Source: Mesorhizobium sp. 113-3-3
GTDB taxonomy: Bacteria > Pseudomonadota > Alphaproteobacteria > Rhizobiales > Rhizobiaceae
Direction: 5' to 3'
DNA: 64,000 nucleotides
Assembly: GCF_016756495.1 (NCBI RefSeq)
Contig: NZ_AP023243.1
Coordinates: 4,654,501 to 4,718,500 of the forward strand
The notes under the pieces are model-generated. The model saw nothing but the letters and a program-made list of their open reading frames with translations. It was not told the origin of the DNA and ran no database searches. Positions 15,787 through 27,929 of this stretch are shown piece after piece; position 1 is the first letter of the stretch, and every line of letters starts with the position of its first letter. The position numbers and the translations under genes are program-made.

Positions 15787-17022
15787 TTAGCTGGCCTTCT
15801 TCGCCACGCCAGGTTCCGGCACGATCTCGATCTGCGGCGGCCCGCCTTCGATTTCGGCCGCCGAGCCGGCGGCCAACTCGTCGACCAGTTCCACCTCGCG
15901 CAGCCACTCGCGCCAGATGGCGACCAGCAGCGCCATCAGCACCGGGCCGATGAACAGGCCGAGAAAACCCATCGTCTTGACGCCGCCGATCAGCCCGAAA
16001 AAGGTCGGCAGGAAGGGCAGCTTTATCGGGCCGCCGACGAGCTTCGGGCGCAGCGTCTTGTCGACGATGAACAGCTCGACCGCGCCCCACAGGAACAGCG
16101 CCAGACCGGCCATGGGCGAGCCGCTGGCGGCGAGATAAATCGAGACAAGGGTGAAGGACAATGGCGCCCCGCCGGGAATGAGCGCCATGACGCCGGTCAG
16201 CGCACCGAGCGTCACCGGCGACGGCACGCCGGCCAGCCAGTAGGCGATGCCGAGCACCAGCCCCTCGCCGATGGCGATGACGGTCATGCCGGTCACTGTC
16301 GAGGAAATGGTCGCCGGAACGACGCGCGAAATCCGCTCCCACCGCGTCGGCAGGATGCGCTCGCCGAGGCGGTCGACCTGGCCGGCAAAATGCTCGCCGT
16401 CACGATAGGCGAAGAACAGGGCGATCATCATGAACAGCAGCGTCAACAGCAGCCCAAAGGCGCTGCCGCCGGCGGCGAGCGCGCCACGATAGATGCTGCC
16501 GATATTGGCGCCGCTGATCAGCTGGATCAGTTCACCAATGCCGCCGGGATGGCCAAAATTGGTCGTCCACTGCTCGTTCAGCCAGTCGCCTATGACAGGC
16601 ATGGTCGCGATCCAGTGCGGCGTCACAGCCCCGTGCCGGTTGGTCTCGATCGCCCACCCGACCCACTCGCGCACCTCGTTGATGGCGTAGGTGCCGGCAA
16701 GGGCGATCGGTATCACCAGGAAGGCGAGGATGAACAGGATGGCCAGAGTGGCGGCGATGGTGCGGTTGCCGCCGACGCCCGCCAGCAGCCGCAGGTAAAG
16801 CGGCCAGCTGGCGAAAGCGATGACAAGTGCCGCCAGCACAGGAAACAGAAAACCATGGAAGAAATAGACACCGGCGGCGACGATCAGCACCAGCAGCCAG
16901 CGCGCCGCCGACAGCGGCGGAATGACAGCCGACCGCAGCGGCGTCGACAGGCCGAACAGGCGCTGCTGCCGTTCCGGTTTCTGGTCTCTGGATTCCTTCA
17001 AACGCTCGTCTCTCTCAAGCAC
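15787..17022 (-). CDS. AI-2E family transporter
   Basis: A 411-residue inner-membrane protein of the AI-2E/PerM family with about eight helices: an N-terminal pair (ARWLLVLIVAAGVYFFHGFL), a long amphipathic central region (NEVREWVGWAIETNRHGAVT), and the conserved C-terminal half with LGALTGVMALIPGGAPLSF, LFIVDKTLRPKLVGG and GFLGLFIGPVLMALLVAI. The apparent start is GTG at 17022; TTG codons slightly downstream are alternatives. Family members act in diverse export or ion-antiport roles, so the name does not prove quorum-signal transport. It sits in a group of minus-strand genes with parC, separated from it by a repeat element. Confidence 0.85.
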   Translation of the reverse strand: MLERDERLKESRDQKPERQQRLFGLSTPLRSAVIPPLSAARWLLVLIVAAGVYFFHGFLFPVLAALVIAFASWPLYLRLLAGVGGNRTIAATLAILFILAFLVIPIALAGTYAINEVREWVGWAIETNRHGAVTPHWIATMPVIGDWLNEQWTTNFGHPGGIGELIQLISGANIGSIYRGALAAGGSAFGLLLTLLFMMIALFFAYRDGEHFAGQVDRLGERILPTRWERISRVVPATISSTVTGMTVIAIGEGLVLGIAYWLAGVPSPVTLGALTGVMALIPGGAPLSFTLVSIYLAASGSPMAGLALFLWGAVELFIVDKTLRPKLVGGPIKLPFLPTFFGLIGGVKTMGFLGLFIGPVLMALLVAIWREWLREVELVDELAAGSAAEIEGGPPQIEIVPEPGVAKKAS

Positions 17023-17092
17023 CCTGCCCCGTTATGCACTGATATAGTGCAGCAATCGTGACGATACTCCAAATGAGTTGGGTAATGCCGCC

Positions 17093-17274
17093 AATCTCCC
17101 CCATCGTGAGGGAGATGTCCGGCAGGACAGAGTGTGGCGCCGTAGAGCGCCAATGTTGATATTCTGAGATCAAGAACCGAGACAGGTGTTGGAGGCCGTC
17201 ACTATTCGATACGCCCGCGGGACAGCGCCCCCCCCTCTGGCCTGCCGGACATCTCCCCCACGAGGGGGGAGATC
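17093..17274. repeat. Palindromic repeat element with 40-bp terminal inverted repeats
   Basis: A left arm (17093-17132, starting AATCTCCCCCATCGTGAGGG) and a right arm (17235-17274) are inverted copies matching at most positions, enclosing about 100 bp. Each arm contains its own small stem (ATCTCCCCC paired with GGGAGAT-type sequence), and a further stem TGGCGC-GCGCCA lies inside at 17135-17152. There is no coding capacity. It resembles a non-autonomous MITE or a compound REP-type repeat of rhizobia and separates the AI-2E family gene from parC. Confidence 0.7.
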
Positions 17275-17280
17275 GCAGCT

Positions 17281-19533
<2,253 letters not shown>

Positions 19534-19871
19534 GGGCTGGGACTAGCCGAGCGGGTGATTCGCGGCAAGAGGCGCGCACCGGACCGGTCGACTTGTGCGC
19601 TTTTCTGCAACAGGAAACTGCAGGGCCGCGCTTGCGGGCCAACATCAATCTGTTACATGCCACATCTATTGCGAAGCACTATAATGCTCGACGGCCCGAC
19701 CTTCATGCCAAATTCACCGCATTCTGCAATAGCGTTCGGGTCGGGTTTGCCTTTCGCCGCGATTTTCGACCATTGTGCCGGGACACGCCTTTTTCCCGTC
19801 CAGTTCGTCACGGAATGGTGATGGCGCCAAGAATTGAAAAACAATTTCAGGACACTCTCAGGGACCTTGCG
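19534..19871. other. Divergent intergenic region, parC / periplasmic protein
   Basis: This 338-base stretch separates the divergent parC gene and the secreted protein gene, so it must hold both promoters. A plus-strand reading frame runs through it in frame with the downstream gene, but its sequence does not look like protein and the signal peptide fixes the start at 19872. No clear operator, RNA gene or repeat is visible. Confidence 0.5.
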
Positions 19872-21062
19872 ATGACAATCAAACGCTCAACTCTCCGGAA
19901 ATTCGCTCTTTCGACCTTCTTGTTCACACTGCCGCTGAATGCGGCCCTTGCCCAGGACGCCGCGGTTGCCGACCGGCTGAAGGCGGCGCTGGCGGCCCAG
20001 GGTGTCGACATCTCCTGGACCGGCGTGACCGGCGACAACACCAGCATGGTGCTGCAGGGCGTTGCCATCAAGCCGGCGGCGGAAAAGGAAGCCCTCCCCA
20101 TTGGCGACGTGAAGCTCGAGAACGTGACCGCGGCCAATGGCGGCTTCGACATCGGCACCGTCTCGACCTCGGCCTTCGAACACGCCAAGGACGGCGTCAC
20201 GCTCAGTCTCAGCCCCTTCGTCATCCATGACATGACAGTTCCGGCCGATGGCGCCACCGGCCCGCTGGGCTCGCTGATGATGTATAAGTCGGCCGAACTC
20301 TCGAACATGACGGTCAAGGTCGCCGACAAGACCGCCTTCTCGATGGACGGGCTTGCCGTCGAGATCACGCCGCCGGCGGACGGCAAGGCGATGGAATTCA
20401 CCGCCAACACGGAAAAGTTCAACGCCGACCTGACACTGGTCGACGATCCCAAGTCCAAGGAAGTCATCAACGCCCTCGGCTACCAGAACATCTCCGGCAA
20501 TCTCGAGATGGCCGGCACCTGGCAGCCCTCGGACGGCAAGATGGAACTGTCGAAATACGACATCTCCGTCGAGAATGCCGGCACGCTTGGCATGACCTTC
20601 GACCTCGGCGGCTACACGGTCGACTTCATCAAGTCGCTGCAGGAAATGCAGAAGAAGATGGCCGCACAGCCGGAAGGCGCCGACAATTCGGCGCAAGGCA
20701 TGGCCATGCTCGGCCTGTTGCAGCAGCTTTCCTTCAACAGCGCCTCGATCCGCTTCGACGACGATTCGCTGACCGGCAAGGTGCTGGAATATGTCGGCAA
20801 GCAGCAGGGCATGTCGGCCAAGGACATCGCCAACCAGGCCAAGGCGATCGTGCCGTTCGGCATGGCGCAGCTCAACAATCCGGAGTTGACGGCGCAAGTG
20901 ACGGCGGCGGTCAGCAAATATCTCGACGATCCGAAGAGCCTCGAAATCTCGGCCGAGCCGCCGGCATCGGTGCCGTTCGCGCTGATCATGGCCGGCGCCA
21001 TGTCCAATCCGCTCGACCTGCCGAAGACGCTCGGCGTCAGCGTCAAGGCGAACGAAGACTGA
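19872..21062 (+). CDS. Periplasmic protein of unknown function
   Basis: A 396-residue protein with a clear signal peptide: MTIKRSTLRKFALSTFLFTL, then a cut expected after ALAQ near residue 27. The mature protein is rich in beta-strand-like stretches (VKLENVTAANGGFDIGTVST, SAELSNMTVKVADKTAFSMD, ISGNLEMAGTWQP), suggesting a repetitive beta or AsmA/lipid-carrier-like fold, though no family is securely recognised. The C-terminal third is more helical. The start at 19872 is set by the signal sequence. It is a single gene ending in a strong intrinsic terminator and probably conserved in Rhizobiales. Confidence 0.75.
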   Translation: MTIKRSTLRKFALSTFLFTLPLNAALAQDAAVADRLKAALAAQGVDISWTGVTGDNTSMVLQGVAIKPAAEKEALPIGDVKLENVTAANGGFDIGTVSTSAFEHAKDGVTLSLSPFVIHDMTVPADGATGPLGSLMMYKSAELSNMTVKVADKTAFSMDGLAVEITPPADGKAMEFTANTEKFNADLTLVDDPKSKEVINALGYQNISGNLEMAGTWQPSDGKMELSKYDISVENAGTLGMTFDLGGYTVDFIKSLQEMQKKMAAQPEGADNSAQGMAMLGLLQQLSFNSASIRFDDDSLTGKVLEYVGKQQGMSAKDIANQAKAIVPFGMAQLNNPELTAQVTAAVSKYLDDPKSLEISAEPPASVPFALIMAGAMSNPLDLPKTLGVSVKANED

Positions 21063-21083
21063 TCGAACGGCCTCAAGGCCAAC

Positions 21084-21114
21084 AAAAAGCCCGGCAGCGA
21101 TGCCGGGCTTTTTT
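21084..21114 (+). terminator. Intrinsic terminator
   Basis: GC-rich stem AAGCCCGGCA paired with TGCCGGGCTT, tetraloop-like GCGA, followed by a T6 run on the plus strand and preceded by an A5 run. This is a classic Rho-independent terminator for the periplasmic protein gene; the A-run lets it also work for aspS from the other side. Confidence 0.9.
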
Positions 21115-21179
21115 GCTGGATTATCGAATCGAAAGAATCGGTTCCGGCGGGTTTTTAAAGTACCGCCCGAAGTTCGCGA

Positions 21180-22970
21180 TCAAGCGTCCTTCTTGGTCGG
21201 CGCGACACGCAGCGCCAACTCGCGAAGCTGCTGCGGCGAGGCTTCCGACGGCGCGTTCATCAACAGGTCATAGGCCTGCTGGTTCATCGGGAACATGGTG
21301 ATCTCGCGCAGGTTCTTGGCGCCGACCAGCAGCATGACGACACGGTCAATGCCGAACGCCGCGCCGCCATGCGGCGGCGCGCCGTATTGGAAGGCGCGGT
21401 AGAGGCCACCGAAGCGCTCCTCGACCGTCTGACGGTCCAGGCCGACCATCTCGAAGGCCTTGACCATGGTTTCCGGCAGGTGGTTGCGGATGCCGCCCGA
21501 TGCAATCTCGAAGCCGTTGCACACGGCGTCGTACTGGAACGCCTTGATGCCGAGCGGCTCCTGGTTGTTGAGCGCATCGATGCCGCCCTGCGGCATGGAG
21601 AACGGGTTGTGGGCGAAGTCGATCTTCTTCTCCTCCTCGTTCCATTCGAAGAACGGGAAGTCGACAATCCAGCACAATTCGAAGCGTTCGCGGTCGACGA
21701 GGTTCAGTTCCTCGCCGGCACGCGTGCGCGCCGCGCCCGCGAAGGTGACGAATTTCTTCGGATCGCCGGCAACGAAGAAGGCGGCGTCGCCATCGGCAAG
21801 GCCAAGCTGCTGGCGGATCGCCTCGGTGCGTTCCTCGCCGATGTTCTTGGCGAGCGGTCCGGCGCCTTCAAGCTTGTCACCTTCCTTGCGCCAGAAGATA
21901 TAGCCCAACCCCGGCTGGCCCTCGCCCTGGGCCCAGGAATTCATACGGTCGCAGAAGGCGCGGCTGCCGCCGGTCTTGGCCGGAATGCCCCACACCTCGG
22001 CCTTCGCATCGTTGGCCAGGATGTTGGCGAACACCTTGAAGCCGGAATCGCGGAAATGATCGGAGACGGCCTGCATGACGATCGGGTTGCGCAGGTCCGG
22101 CTTGTCGGAGCCGTATTTGCGCATCGCGACGTCATAAGGGATGCGCGGCCAGTCCTTGGTCACCGGCTTGCCGTTGGCGAAGGCCTCGAAGACGGAGGTC
22201 ATTACCGGCCCCATGGTGGACAACACTTCGTCCTGCTCGACGAAGCTCATTTCGAGGTCGAGCTGGTAGAATTCGCCGGGCAGGCGGTCAGCGCGCGGAT
22301 CCTCGTCGCGGAAGCAGGGCGCGATCTGGAAATAGCGGTCGAAGCCCGACACCATGATCAGCTGCTTGTACTGCTGCGGCGCCTGCGGCAGCGCGTAGAA
22401 CGTGCCGGGATGGATACGCGACGGCACCAGGAAGTCGCGCGCACCTTCCGGCGACGACGCGGTCAGGATCGGCGTCGAGAATTCAGTGAAGCCGACCTCG
22501 CCCATGCGCTTGCGCATCTCGGCGATAATCTTGGTGCGCGCCACGATGTTTTTGTGCAGCGTGTCGCGGCGCAAATCGAGGAAGCGGTATTTCAGCCTGA
22601 TGTCCTCGGGATAGTCCGGCTCGCCGAACACCGGCAGCGGCAATTCCTTGGCCGCCGACAGCACCTCGATCTCGCGGGCGAAAATCTCGATCTCACCAGT
22701 CGGCAGGTTGGCGTTGACCGTCTCCGGCAGGCGCGCCTTGACCTCACCATCGACGCGAATGACCCATTCGCCGCGAACGGTCTCGGCGACCTTGAAGGCA
22801 GGCGAATCGGGATCGGCGACGATCTGGGTCAGCCCGTAATGGTCGCGCAGGTCGATGAAGAGCAGGCCGCCATGGTCGCGCACGCGATGCACCCAGCCCG
22901 ACAGGCGAACGGAATTGCCCACGTCGCTCTTTCTCAACTGGGCACAGGTGTGGCTGCGGTAACGGTGCAT
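21180..22970 (-). CDS. aspS: Aspartyl-tRNA synthetase
   Basis: A 596-residue class IIb synthetase charging tRNA-Asp. The N-terminal OB fold contains [20 protein letters not shown]; class II motif 2 is [11 protein letters not shown], motif 3 is [19 protein letters not shown], and a bacterial GAD insert (residues about 285-415) lies between. The ATG at 22970 is used; another ATG two codons upstream is equally possible, while a longer upstream reading frame is not family-like. Many alphaproteobacteria lack asparaginyl-tRNA synthetase and use a non-discriminating AspRS with GatCAB; whether that holds here cannot be seen. Confidence 0.95.
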   Translation of the reverse strand: MHRYRSHTCAQLRKSDVGNSVRLSGWVHRVRDHGGLLFIDLRDHYGLTQIVADPDSPAFKVAETVRGEWVIRVDGEVKARLPETVNANLPTGEIEIFAREIEVLSAAKELPLPVFGEPDYPEDIRLKYRFLDLRRDTLHKNIVARTKIIAEMRKRMGEVGFTEFSTPILTASSPEGARDFLVPSRIHPGTFYALPQAPQQYKQLIMVSGFDRYFQIAPCFRDEDPRADRLPGEFYQLDLEMSFVEQDEVLSTMGPVMTSVFEAFANGKPVTKDWPRIPYDVAMRKYGSDKPDLRNPIVMQAVSDHFRDSGFKVFANILANDAKAEVWGIPAKTGGSRAFCDRMNSWAQGEGQPGLGYIFWRKEGDKLEGAGPLAKNIGEERTEAIRQQLGLADGDAAFFVAGDPKKFVTFAGAARTRAGEELNLVDRERFELCWIVDFPFFEWNEEEKKIDFAHNPFSMPQGGIDALNNQEPLGIKAFQYDAVCNGFEIASGGIRNHLPETMVKAFEMVGLDRQTVEERFGGLYRAFQYGAPPHGGAAFGIDRVVMLLVGAKNLREITMFPMNQQAYDLLMNAPSEASPQQLRELALRVAPTKKDA

Positions 22971-23109
22971 GGTCATTGCTGAAGTCCGGGGTGCTGGGTG
23001 GCAGGCCAAAGCATCAAAGCCCGGCCCAAAATTTGCGCGAAAAGCGCATGGGAGGCCGGATTTGTCAAGGCAAGCGGGCAATCCCCATGCCCGGCATGCC
23101 GCGGAGCCT

Positions 23110-23868
23110 TCAGGCGAAGTGGATTTCGGCGCCCTGGCGTTCGAAATCGGCGAGGATGGCGGACGGCGCGGTCTTCTCGACGACCAGGTGGCGGATCGCC
23201 TCCGCACCGGCGACGCGATAAGGCGCCGCGGTGGCCAGCTTGTCGTTGGTGACGGCGATGACGATGCCAGCGCTATTCCTGGCCATGGCCCGTTTCACCT
23301 CCGCCTCCGCCGAATCGAACGCCGTCACGCCTCGCGAGGCATCGAGACCGCAGGAGCCCAAGATAAACAGGTCCGCGCCAAGCTGCGAGACGGCGGCAAG
23401 GGTGTCGGCGCCGACACAAGCGCCGAGGTGGCGGTCGAACCTGCCGCCAAGTACAATCAGCTCGATCAGGGCGTGGTCTGACAAGGCCGAGGCAACTTCG
23501 AGCGAATTGGTGGCGACGGTCAGATCGAGGTCGCGCGGGATGGCCCTGGCAATCGCGGCATTGGTCGTGCCGCTGTCGATGAACAAAGTCTGTCCGCGCG
23601 CGAGCAATGCCACAGTCACGCGGGCCAGCCGCGTCTTCTCTTCGACCGCATGGCTGGCGCGCAGGCCGACCGGCGTTGTCGCGAAAGGCGCCGGCGCCAC
23701 CGCGCCGCCATAGACCCGGCGACAATGCCCGGCTTTCGCCAGTTCCCTGAGGTCGCGGCGCACCGTGTCTTCCGAAACGCTGAAGCGGCTCGCCAGTTCG
23801 CCGGCCAGCACCCTTCCCTCGGCCGCAAGGCGATCGCGGATGATTTGATGCCGCTCATCGGTAAGCAT
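23110..23868 (-). CDS. DeoR-family transcriptional regulator
   Basis: A 252-residue regulator: an N-terminal winged helix ([20 protein letters not shown], residues about 23-43) with the YGGAVA hinge, then the DeoRC sensor domain with the [13 protein letters not shown] ligand loop, [13 protein letters not shown] and the [19 protein letters not shown] segment. DeoR proteins generally sense phosphorylated sugars. It is divergent from the MFS gene at 23981, with a 9-bp inverted repeat plus further TGCA-type half-sites between, so it likely controls that transporter and itself. Confidence 0.9.
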   Translation of the reverse strand: MLTDERHQIIRDRLAAEGRVLAGELASRFSVSEDTVRRDLRELAKAGHCRRVYGGAVAPAPFATTPVGLRASHAVEEKTRLARVTVALLARGQTLFIDSGTTNAAIARAIPRDLDLTVATNSLEVASALSDHALIELIVLGGRFDRHLGACVGADTLAAVSQLGADLFILGSCGLDASRGVTAFDSAEAEVKRAMARNSAGIVIAVTNDKLATAAPYRVAGAEAIRHLVVEKTAPSAILADFERQGAEIHFA

Positions 23869-23895
23869 TGCATGATCCTGTTTTCTTCATGCACG

Positions 23896-23926
23896 TTCTT
23901 GCATGATTTGCACGATTATGCAAGAA
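23896..23926. promoter_or_regulatory. Probable DeoR operator
   Basis: TTCTTGCAT and ATGCAAGAA form perfect 9-bp arms separated by 13 bp in the DeoR-MFS divergent region. Additional TTGCATGAT-like half-sites lie at about 23869-23877 and within the spacer, an arrangement of repeated half-sites fitting DeoR-type operators. Confidence 0.6.
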
Positions 23927-23980
23927 GCGGACATTCCAGGCGGCGATCACCGCCAGATCTCTCGCCCTGAAAGCATCGCC

Positions 23981-25210
23981 ATGACCTTTGGCCTCAACCT
24001 TGCCCCGCAACACCGCGTCTATGCGGGGTTTGCGATCTATTCCTTCGCCATGGGCAACATTTTTCCACGGCTGCCCGATATCAAGCACGCCATGGGCATC
24101 GGTGACGGCACGCTCGGCCTCGCCCTGATCGGAACACCGATCGGCACCTTGACGGCGCTGACGCTGGCGACGCCGCTGCTCGAGCGAGTCGGCTTCCGCC
24201 GCGCGCTGCTTGCCCTGGTTCCGCTGCTGGCGCTTGCCTATGCCGTCGCGGTGCACGCGCCGGGTCCGCTGGCGCTGTTCCTGATGCTGTTGCCGGTCGG
24301 ACTGATGATCGGCAGCATCGAGATCATGCTCAATGTCGAGGCCGACCGGACCGAATTCCTGGTCAAGCGCCGTATCATGAACCGCGCGCATTCGTTCTGG
24401 AGCATTGGCTTTTTCGGCGCCGGCCTGTTCGGCGGAGCACTTGCGCATCTCGGCATATCGCCGCAACTGCATCTGGCGCTGATCGTGCCGATCGTCGCGA
24501 TCTCGATGGCACTGTTCCTCGGCGGTTACCAGCCGGCGCCAAGCCGTTTCGCCGGCACCGGCGAGAAAGTACCCGTGCTGGCGCGGCCGACGCTGCCGAT
24601 CCTCGTCCTCGTTGCGGTGACGCTCTCGGCGATGCTGATGGAAGGCGCCAGCATCGACTGGTCGGCGATCTACATGCGCACCGTGTTCGAATCCGGCCCT
24701 TTCGTCGCCGGCTTCACCGTGGCGCTGTTCGCCTTTTCCCAGGCAACCACGCGCTTCTTCGCCGACAGTTTCGTCGACCGCCATTCGCCGAGCGCCGTGG
24801 CGCGGGTGCTGCTGGCGATGATGGCGGCCGGCGTGGCGATTGTTTTTTTCTCGCCCGCGCCGTTCGTCTCCATGCTGGGCTTTGCTCTTCTGGGGATCGG
24901 CACCAGCGCCCTCTTCCCCCTGGCGATCTCGGCCGCTGCCCAGCGGACGGACCGGCCGGCGGCGATCAATGTCGCGGCGCTGTCGCAGATCTCCTTCGTC
25001 GCCTTCCTGCTCGGCCCGCCGCTGCTCGGCTTCGTCTCCGACCATTGGGGCATCCGTTCGGCCTTCGGCATCGGCATCCCGTTCATCATCCTCAGCCTGC
25101 TGACCGCAGGATCGCTCGGCCGGCGGCCGGCCACCGGAAAATCCGCGCCAGCGGACGAAGCGATCGAACCGGCGCGGGACAAGGTACTTGCACGGACAAC
25201 TGAGGGGTGA
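23981..25210 (+). CDS. MFS transporter (YbjJ-like)
   Basis: A 409-residue, 12-helix MFS protein resembling the YbjJ/FucP-like group: helix 1 RVYAGFAIYSFAMGNIFPRL with PDIKHAMGIGDGTLGLALIG, a central EADRTEFLVKRRIMNRAHSF and WSIGFFGAGLFGG segment, and MEGASIDWSAIYMRTVF at the start of the second half. The ATG at 23981 is favoured because upstream residues fall in the operator. Divergence from a DeoR regulator suggests a sugar or sugar-derivative substrate, which is inference. Confidence 0.83.
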   Translation: MTFGLNLAPQHRVYAGFAIYSFAMGNIFPRLPDIKHAMGIGDGTLGLALIGTPIGTLTALTLATPLLERVGFRRALLALVPLLALAYAVAVHAPGPLALFLMLLPVGLMIGSIEIMLNVEADRTEFLVKRRIMNRAHSFWSIGFFGAGLFGGALAHLGISPQLHLALIVPIVAISMALFLGGYQPAPSRFAGTGEKVPVLARPTLPILVLVAVTLSAMLMEGASIDWSAIYMRTVFESGPFVAGFTVALFAFSQATTRFFADSFVDRHSPSAVARVLLAMMAAGVAIVFFSPAPFVSMLGFALLGIGTSALFPLAISAAAQRTDRPAAINVAALSQISFVAFLLGPPLLGFVSDHWGIRSAFGIGIPFIILSLLTAGSLGRRPATGKSAPADEAIEPARDKVLARTTEG

Positions 25211-25409
25211 AGGGCGTCTCCGCCGTCACGGACAGGACTGACGGCCGGTTGAGATCGCGTCGCCAAACTGACGTTGGCAGCGGGCCATACGGACCAACGT
25301 GCACGTCAAACCAGGCAATGCAGCGGAGGCGCTGCAGAACGGCAATTGCCGCTGGCATTGACGAGGGCAATGGTTCAAGAAGGGGTCACCGATACGTGAT
25401 CGCCTTTTC

Positions 25410-26654
25410 ATGTCCTCCATCCGCCCGCTGATCCCGCTTCTTCTCGCCGCAGGCATCCTGCTCGGCGGCAATGGGCTGCAGAGCACGCTGATCGCACTGC
25501 GCGGCGCGCAGGAGGGGTTTTCCGCTTCCGATATCGGCCTGATGGGCACCTTCTATTTCGCCGGCTTCCTGCTCGGTTGCCTGGCCATCACCCGCATCAT
25601 GAAGGCGGTCGGCCATATCAGGGCGTTTTCGGCACTGGCCGCCATCGCCTCGGTCGGCACTCTGCTTTTGGTGCTGGTCCTCGATCCGGTGATGTGGTGC
25701 GCGGTGCGCTTTGCCGGCGGCTTCTGTTTCGCCGGACTGTTCACCATCGTCGAGAGCTGGCTGAATTCCGGCGTCACCAACAAGGACCGCGCCCGCGTGC
25801 TGGCGATCTACCGAATGGTCGATACCGGCTCGGTGACATCGGCCCAGTTCCTGATCCCGGTCTTCGGCGCCGGCGGCTTCACCATCTTCGCCATCATGTC
25901 GATCATGATCACGCTGTCGCTGGTGCCGGTCTCGCTCGGCGACCGTTCCAACCCGACGCCGCCCGAGGAGGTCAAGCTCGACCTGGCGCGCGTCTGGCGC
26001 ATTTCGCCGCTTGGTTGCTTCGGTTGCATTGCCGTCGGCGTCACCAACAGCGCGTTTCGCACGCTGTCGCCGGTTTATGCCGAGCAGATCGGCATGTCGG
26101 TCGCCGATGTCGTGACCTTCGTCAGCGTCGGCATCTTTGGCGGCGCCATCATCCAATATCCGCTCGGCTATCTCTCCGACCGTTGGGACCGGCGCCGGGT
26201 GCTGTTGCTGACGACCTGCTGCGCGATGCTTTCAGCCCTGGCGCTGGTGTTCATCGCCGGCAGCAATCCGCTGCTAAACTTCATCATCATCTTCATCTTC
26301 GGCTGTTTCGCCATGCCGCTCTATTCGTTGTCGGCGGCGCACTCCAACGACCGCGCCGGCACGGGCGAGTTCGTGCTGATCAACGCGGCGCTGATGTTGT
26401 TCTACTCCTTCGGCGCCATTGGCGGCCCTTTCGCCGCCTCGACAGTGATGCAGCATTTCGGGCCGAGCGCGCTCTTCGTCTTTAGCGCCGTCGTCTATGC
26501 GATCTTCATCGCCGTCATCCTCTACCGCATGCAGGCACGCTCCGGCGTGCCCGCGGGCAAGCGCAGCCGCTTCACCGCGCTGTTGCGCACGTCGACCGTT
26601 TTCGCGCGGCTGGCCAGGCGCAATGGCGATTCCGATGACCCGGGAAGCGCATGA
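25410..26654 (+). CDS. MFS transporter (YcaD-like)
   Basis: A 414-residue, 12-helix MFS protein similar to the YcaD group: IPLLLAAGILLGGNGLQSTL opening, FCFAGLFTIVESWLNSGVTN in helices 4-5 with the family's E-S-W-L motif, YPLGYLSDRWDRRRVLL as the second motif A and PLYSLSAAHSNDRAGTGEFV. The tail is basic and cytoplasmic. The 199-base gap from the previous MFS suggests its own promoter; there is no local regulator. Substrate unknown. Confidence 0.83.
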   Translation: MSSIRPLIPLLLAAGILLGGNGLQSTLIALRGAQEGFSASDIGLMGTFYFAGFLLGCLAITRIMKAVGHIRAFSALAAIASVGTLLLVLVLDPVMWCAVRFAGGFCFAGLFTIVESWLNSGVTNKDRARVLAIYRMVDTGSVTSAQFLIPVFGAGGFTIFAIMSIMITLSLVPVSLGDRSNPTPPEEVKLDLARVWRISPLGCFGCIAVGVTNSAFRTLSPVYAEQIGMSVADVVTFVSVGIFGGAIIQYPLGYLSDRWDRRRVLLLTTCCAMLSALALVFIAGSNPLLNFIIIFIFGCFAMPLYSLSAAHSNDRAGTGEFVLINAALMLFYSFGAIGGPFAASTVMQHFGPSALFVFSAVVYAIFIAVILYRMQARSGVPAGKRSRFTALLRTSTVFARLARRNGDSDDPGSA

Positions 26655-26729
26655 CGGAGGCGCCAAAGCTTGACGAAAGCCTTCCCGGCTGAAATCTAGG
26701 AAGACCTTACTCCTGCCAAAAGCGATTTG

Positions 26730-27881
26730 ATGCACGTCATCACCACCCAGAAAGAACTCGAGACCGTTCTCGCCGCTTTCGAAAAGTCGGATTTCGTCAC
26801 CGTCGACACCGAATTCATTCGCGAAACGACCTTCTGGCCAATCCTGTGCCTTATCCAGATGGCGGCGCCTGGCGTCACCGCGCTGATCGATCCGCTGTCA
26901 TCAGACATCAATCTCGCGCCGTTCTTCCGGCTGATGGCCAACGAGGCGGTGGTCAAGGTCTTCCACGCAGCGCGCCAGGACATCGAAATCATCGTCCATC
27001 TCGGCGATCTCGTGCCGCATCCGGTGTTCGACACACAGGTCGCGGCGATGGTCTGCGGCTTCGGCGACAGCGTTTCCTATGACCAGCTCGTGCAGCGCAT
27101 TACCGGCGCGCGGCTCGACAAGTCGTCGCGCTTCACCGACTGGCGCCACCGGCCGCTGTCCGACAAGCAGCTCGACTATGCCCTGGCCGACGTCACCCAT
27201 CTGATCGACGTCTATCAGCACCTCAGCGCCGAGCTGGAGCGGGAAAACCGCGCCCACTGGCTGAACGAAGAAATGGACGTGCTGACCTCGCGCGAGACCT
27301 ACGATCCGCATCCCGAAGACGCCTGGAAGCGGCTGAAGATGCGGCTGCGCAAGCCGCAGGAACTGGCGATCGTGCAGGCCGTGGCGGCATGGCGCGAGCG
27401 CGAGGCGCGCGAACGCGACGTGCCGCGCGGCCGCGTGCTCAAGGACGACGCGATCTACGAGGTGGCGCAGCAGGCGCCGCGTGACGCGGCGGCCCTTGCC
27501 AAGCTGCGCACCACGCCAAAAGGCTGGGAGCGCTCCTCGACGGCAACGGCCCTGCTCGGAGCGGTCAATGCCGCGCTGGCCCTGCCCAAGGAGCAGATGC
27601 CGAAACTGCCGAAGAATTTCCAGCCGCCGGAAGGCTCGAGTGCCGCTGCGGAACTGTTGAAGGTGCTGCTCAGGATCGTCGCCGAAAAGCAGGGGGTGGC
27701 GTCGAAGGTGCTGGCCTCCAGCGACGACATCGACCGCATCGCGGCCGAGGGCGAGGAAGCCGATGTGCCGGCGCTGCAAGGCTGGCGGCGGGCCGTGTTC
27801 GGCGAAGCGGCGCTAAAACTGGTGCGTGGCGAGATCGGGATCAAGTTCGACAAGCGCAAGATCGCGGTGTTCGATCTGTAG
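26730..27881 (+). CDS. rnd: Ribonuclease D
   Basis: A 383-residue 3'-5' exoribonuclease of the DEDDy class acting in tRNA 3' maturation. Exo motif I is TVDTEFIRE (Asp, Glu), motif II FHAARQDIEII (Asp), and motif III LDYALADVTHL (Tyr, Asp). The HRDC domain follows at about residue 210 (RKPQELAIVQAVAAWREREA) with a second helical C-terminal domain. The ATG at 26730 comes right after an in-frame TTG; the ATG is preferred. Confidence 0.93.
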   Translation: MHVITTQKELETVLAAFEKSDFVTVDTEFIRETTFWPILCLIQMAAPGVTALIDPLSSDINLAPFFRLMANEAVVKVFHAARQDIEIIVHLGDLVPHPVFDTQVAAMVCGFGDSVSYDQLVQRITGARLDKSSRFTDWRHRPLSDKQLDYALADVTHLIDVYQHLSAELERENRAHWLNEEMDVLTSRETYDPHPEDAWKRLKMRLRKPQELAIVQAVAAWREREARERDVPRGRVLKDDAIYEVAQQAPRDAAALAKLRTTPKGWERSSTATALLGAVNAALALPKEQMPKLPKNFQPPEGSSAAAELLKVLLRIVAEKQGVASKVLASSDDIDRIAAEGEEADVPALQGWRRAVFGEAALKLVRGEIGIKFDKRKIAVFDL

Positions 27882-27890
27882 ACGAGCTTT

Positions 27891-27917
27891 TTCCTTCTCC
27901 CCTTGTGGGAGAAGGAA
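27891..27917. repeat. Solitary hairpin of a rhizobial repeat family
   Basis: TTCCTTCTCCC and GGGAGAAGGAA form perfect 11-bp arms around a 5-nt loop, between the convergent rnd and MAPEG genes. The sequence CCTTCTCCCCTTGTG is the same as the terminal arm of the element at 50271-50363, so this is probably one end or a deletion form of that repeat. It could also terminate rnd. Confidence 0.65.
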
Positions 27918-27929
27918 GAGTTGCCGTGT

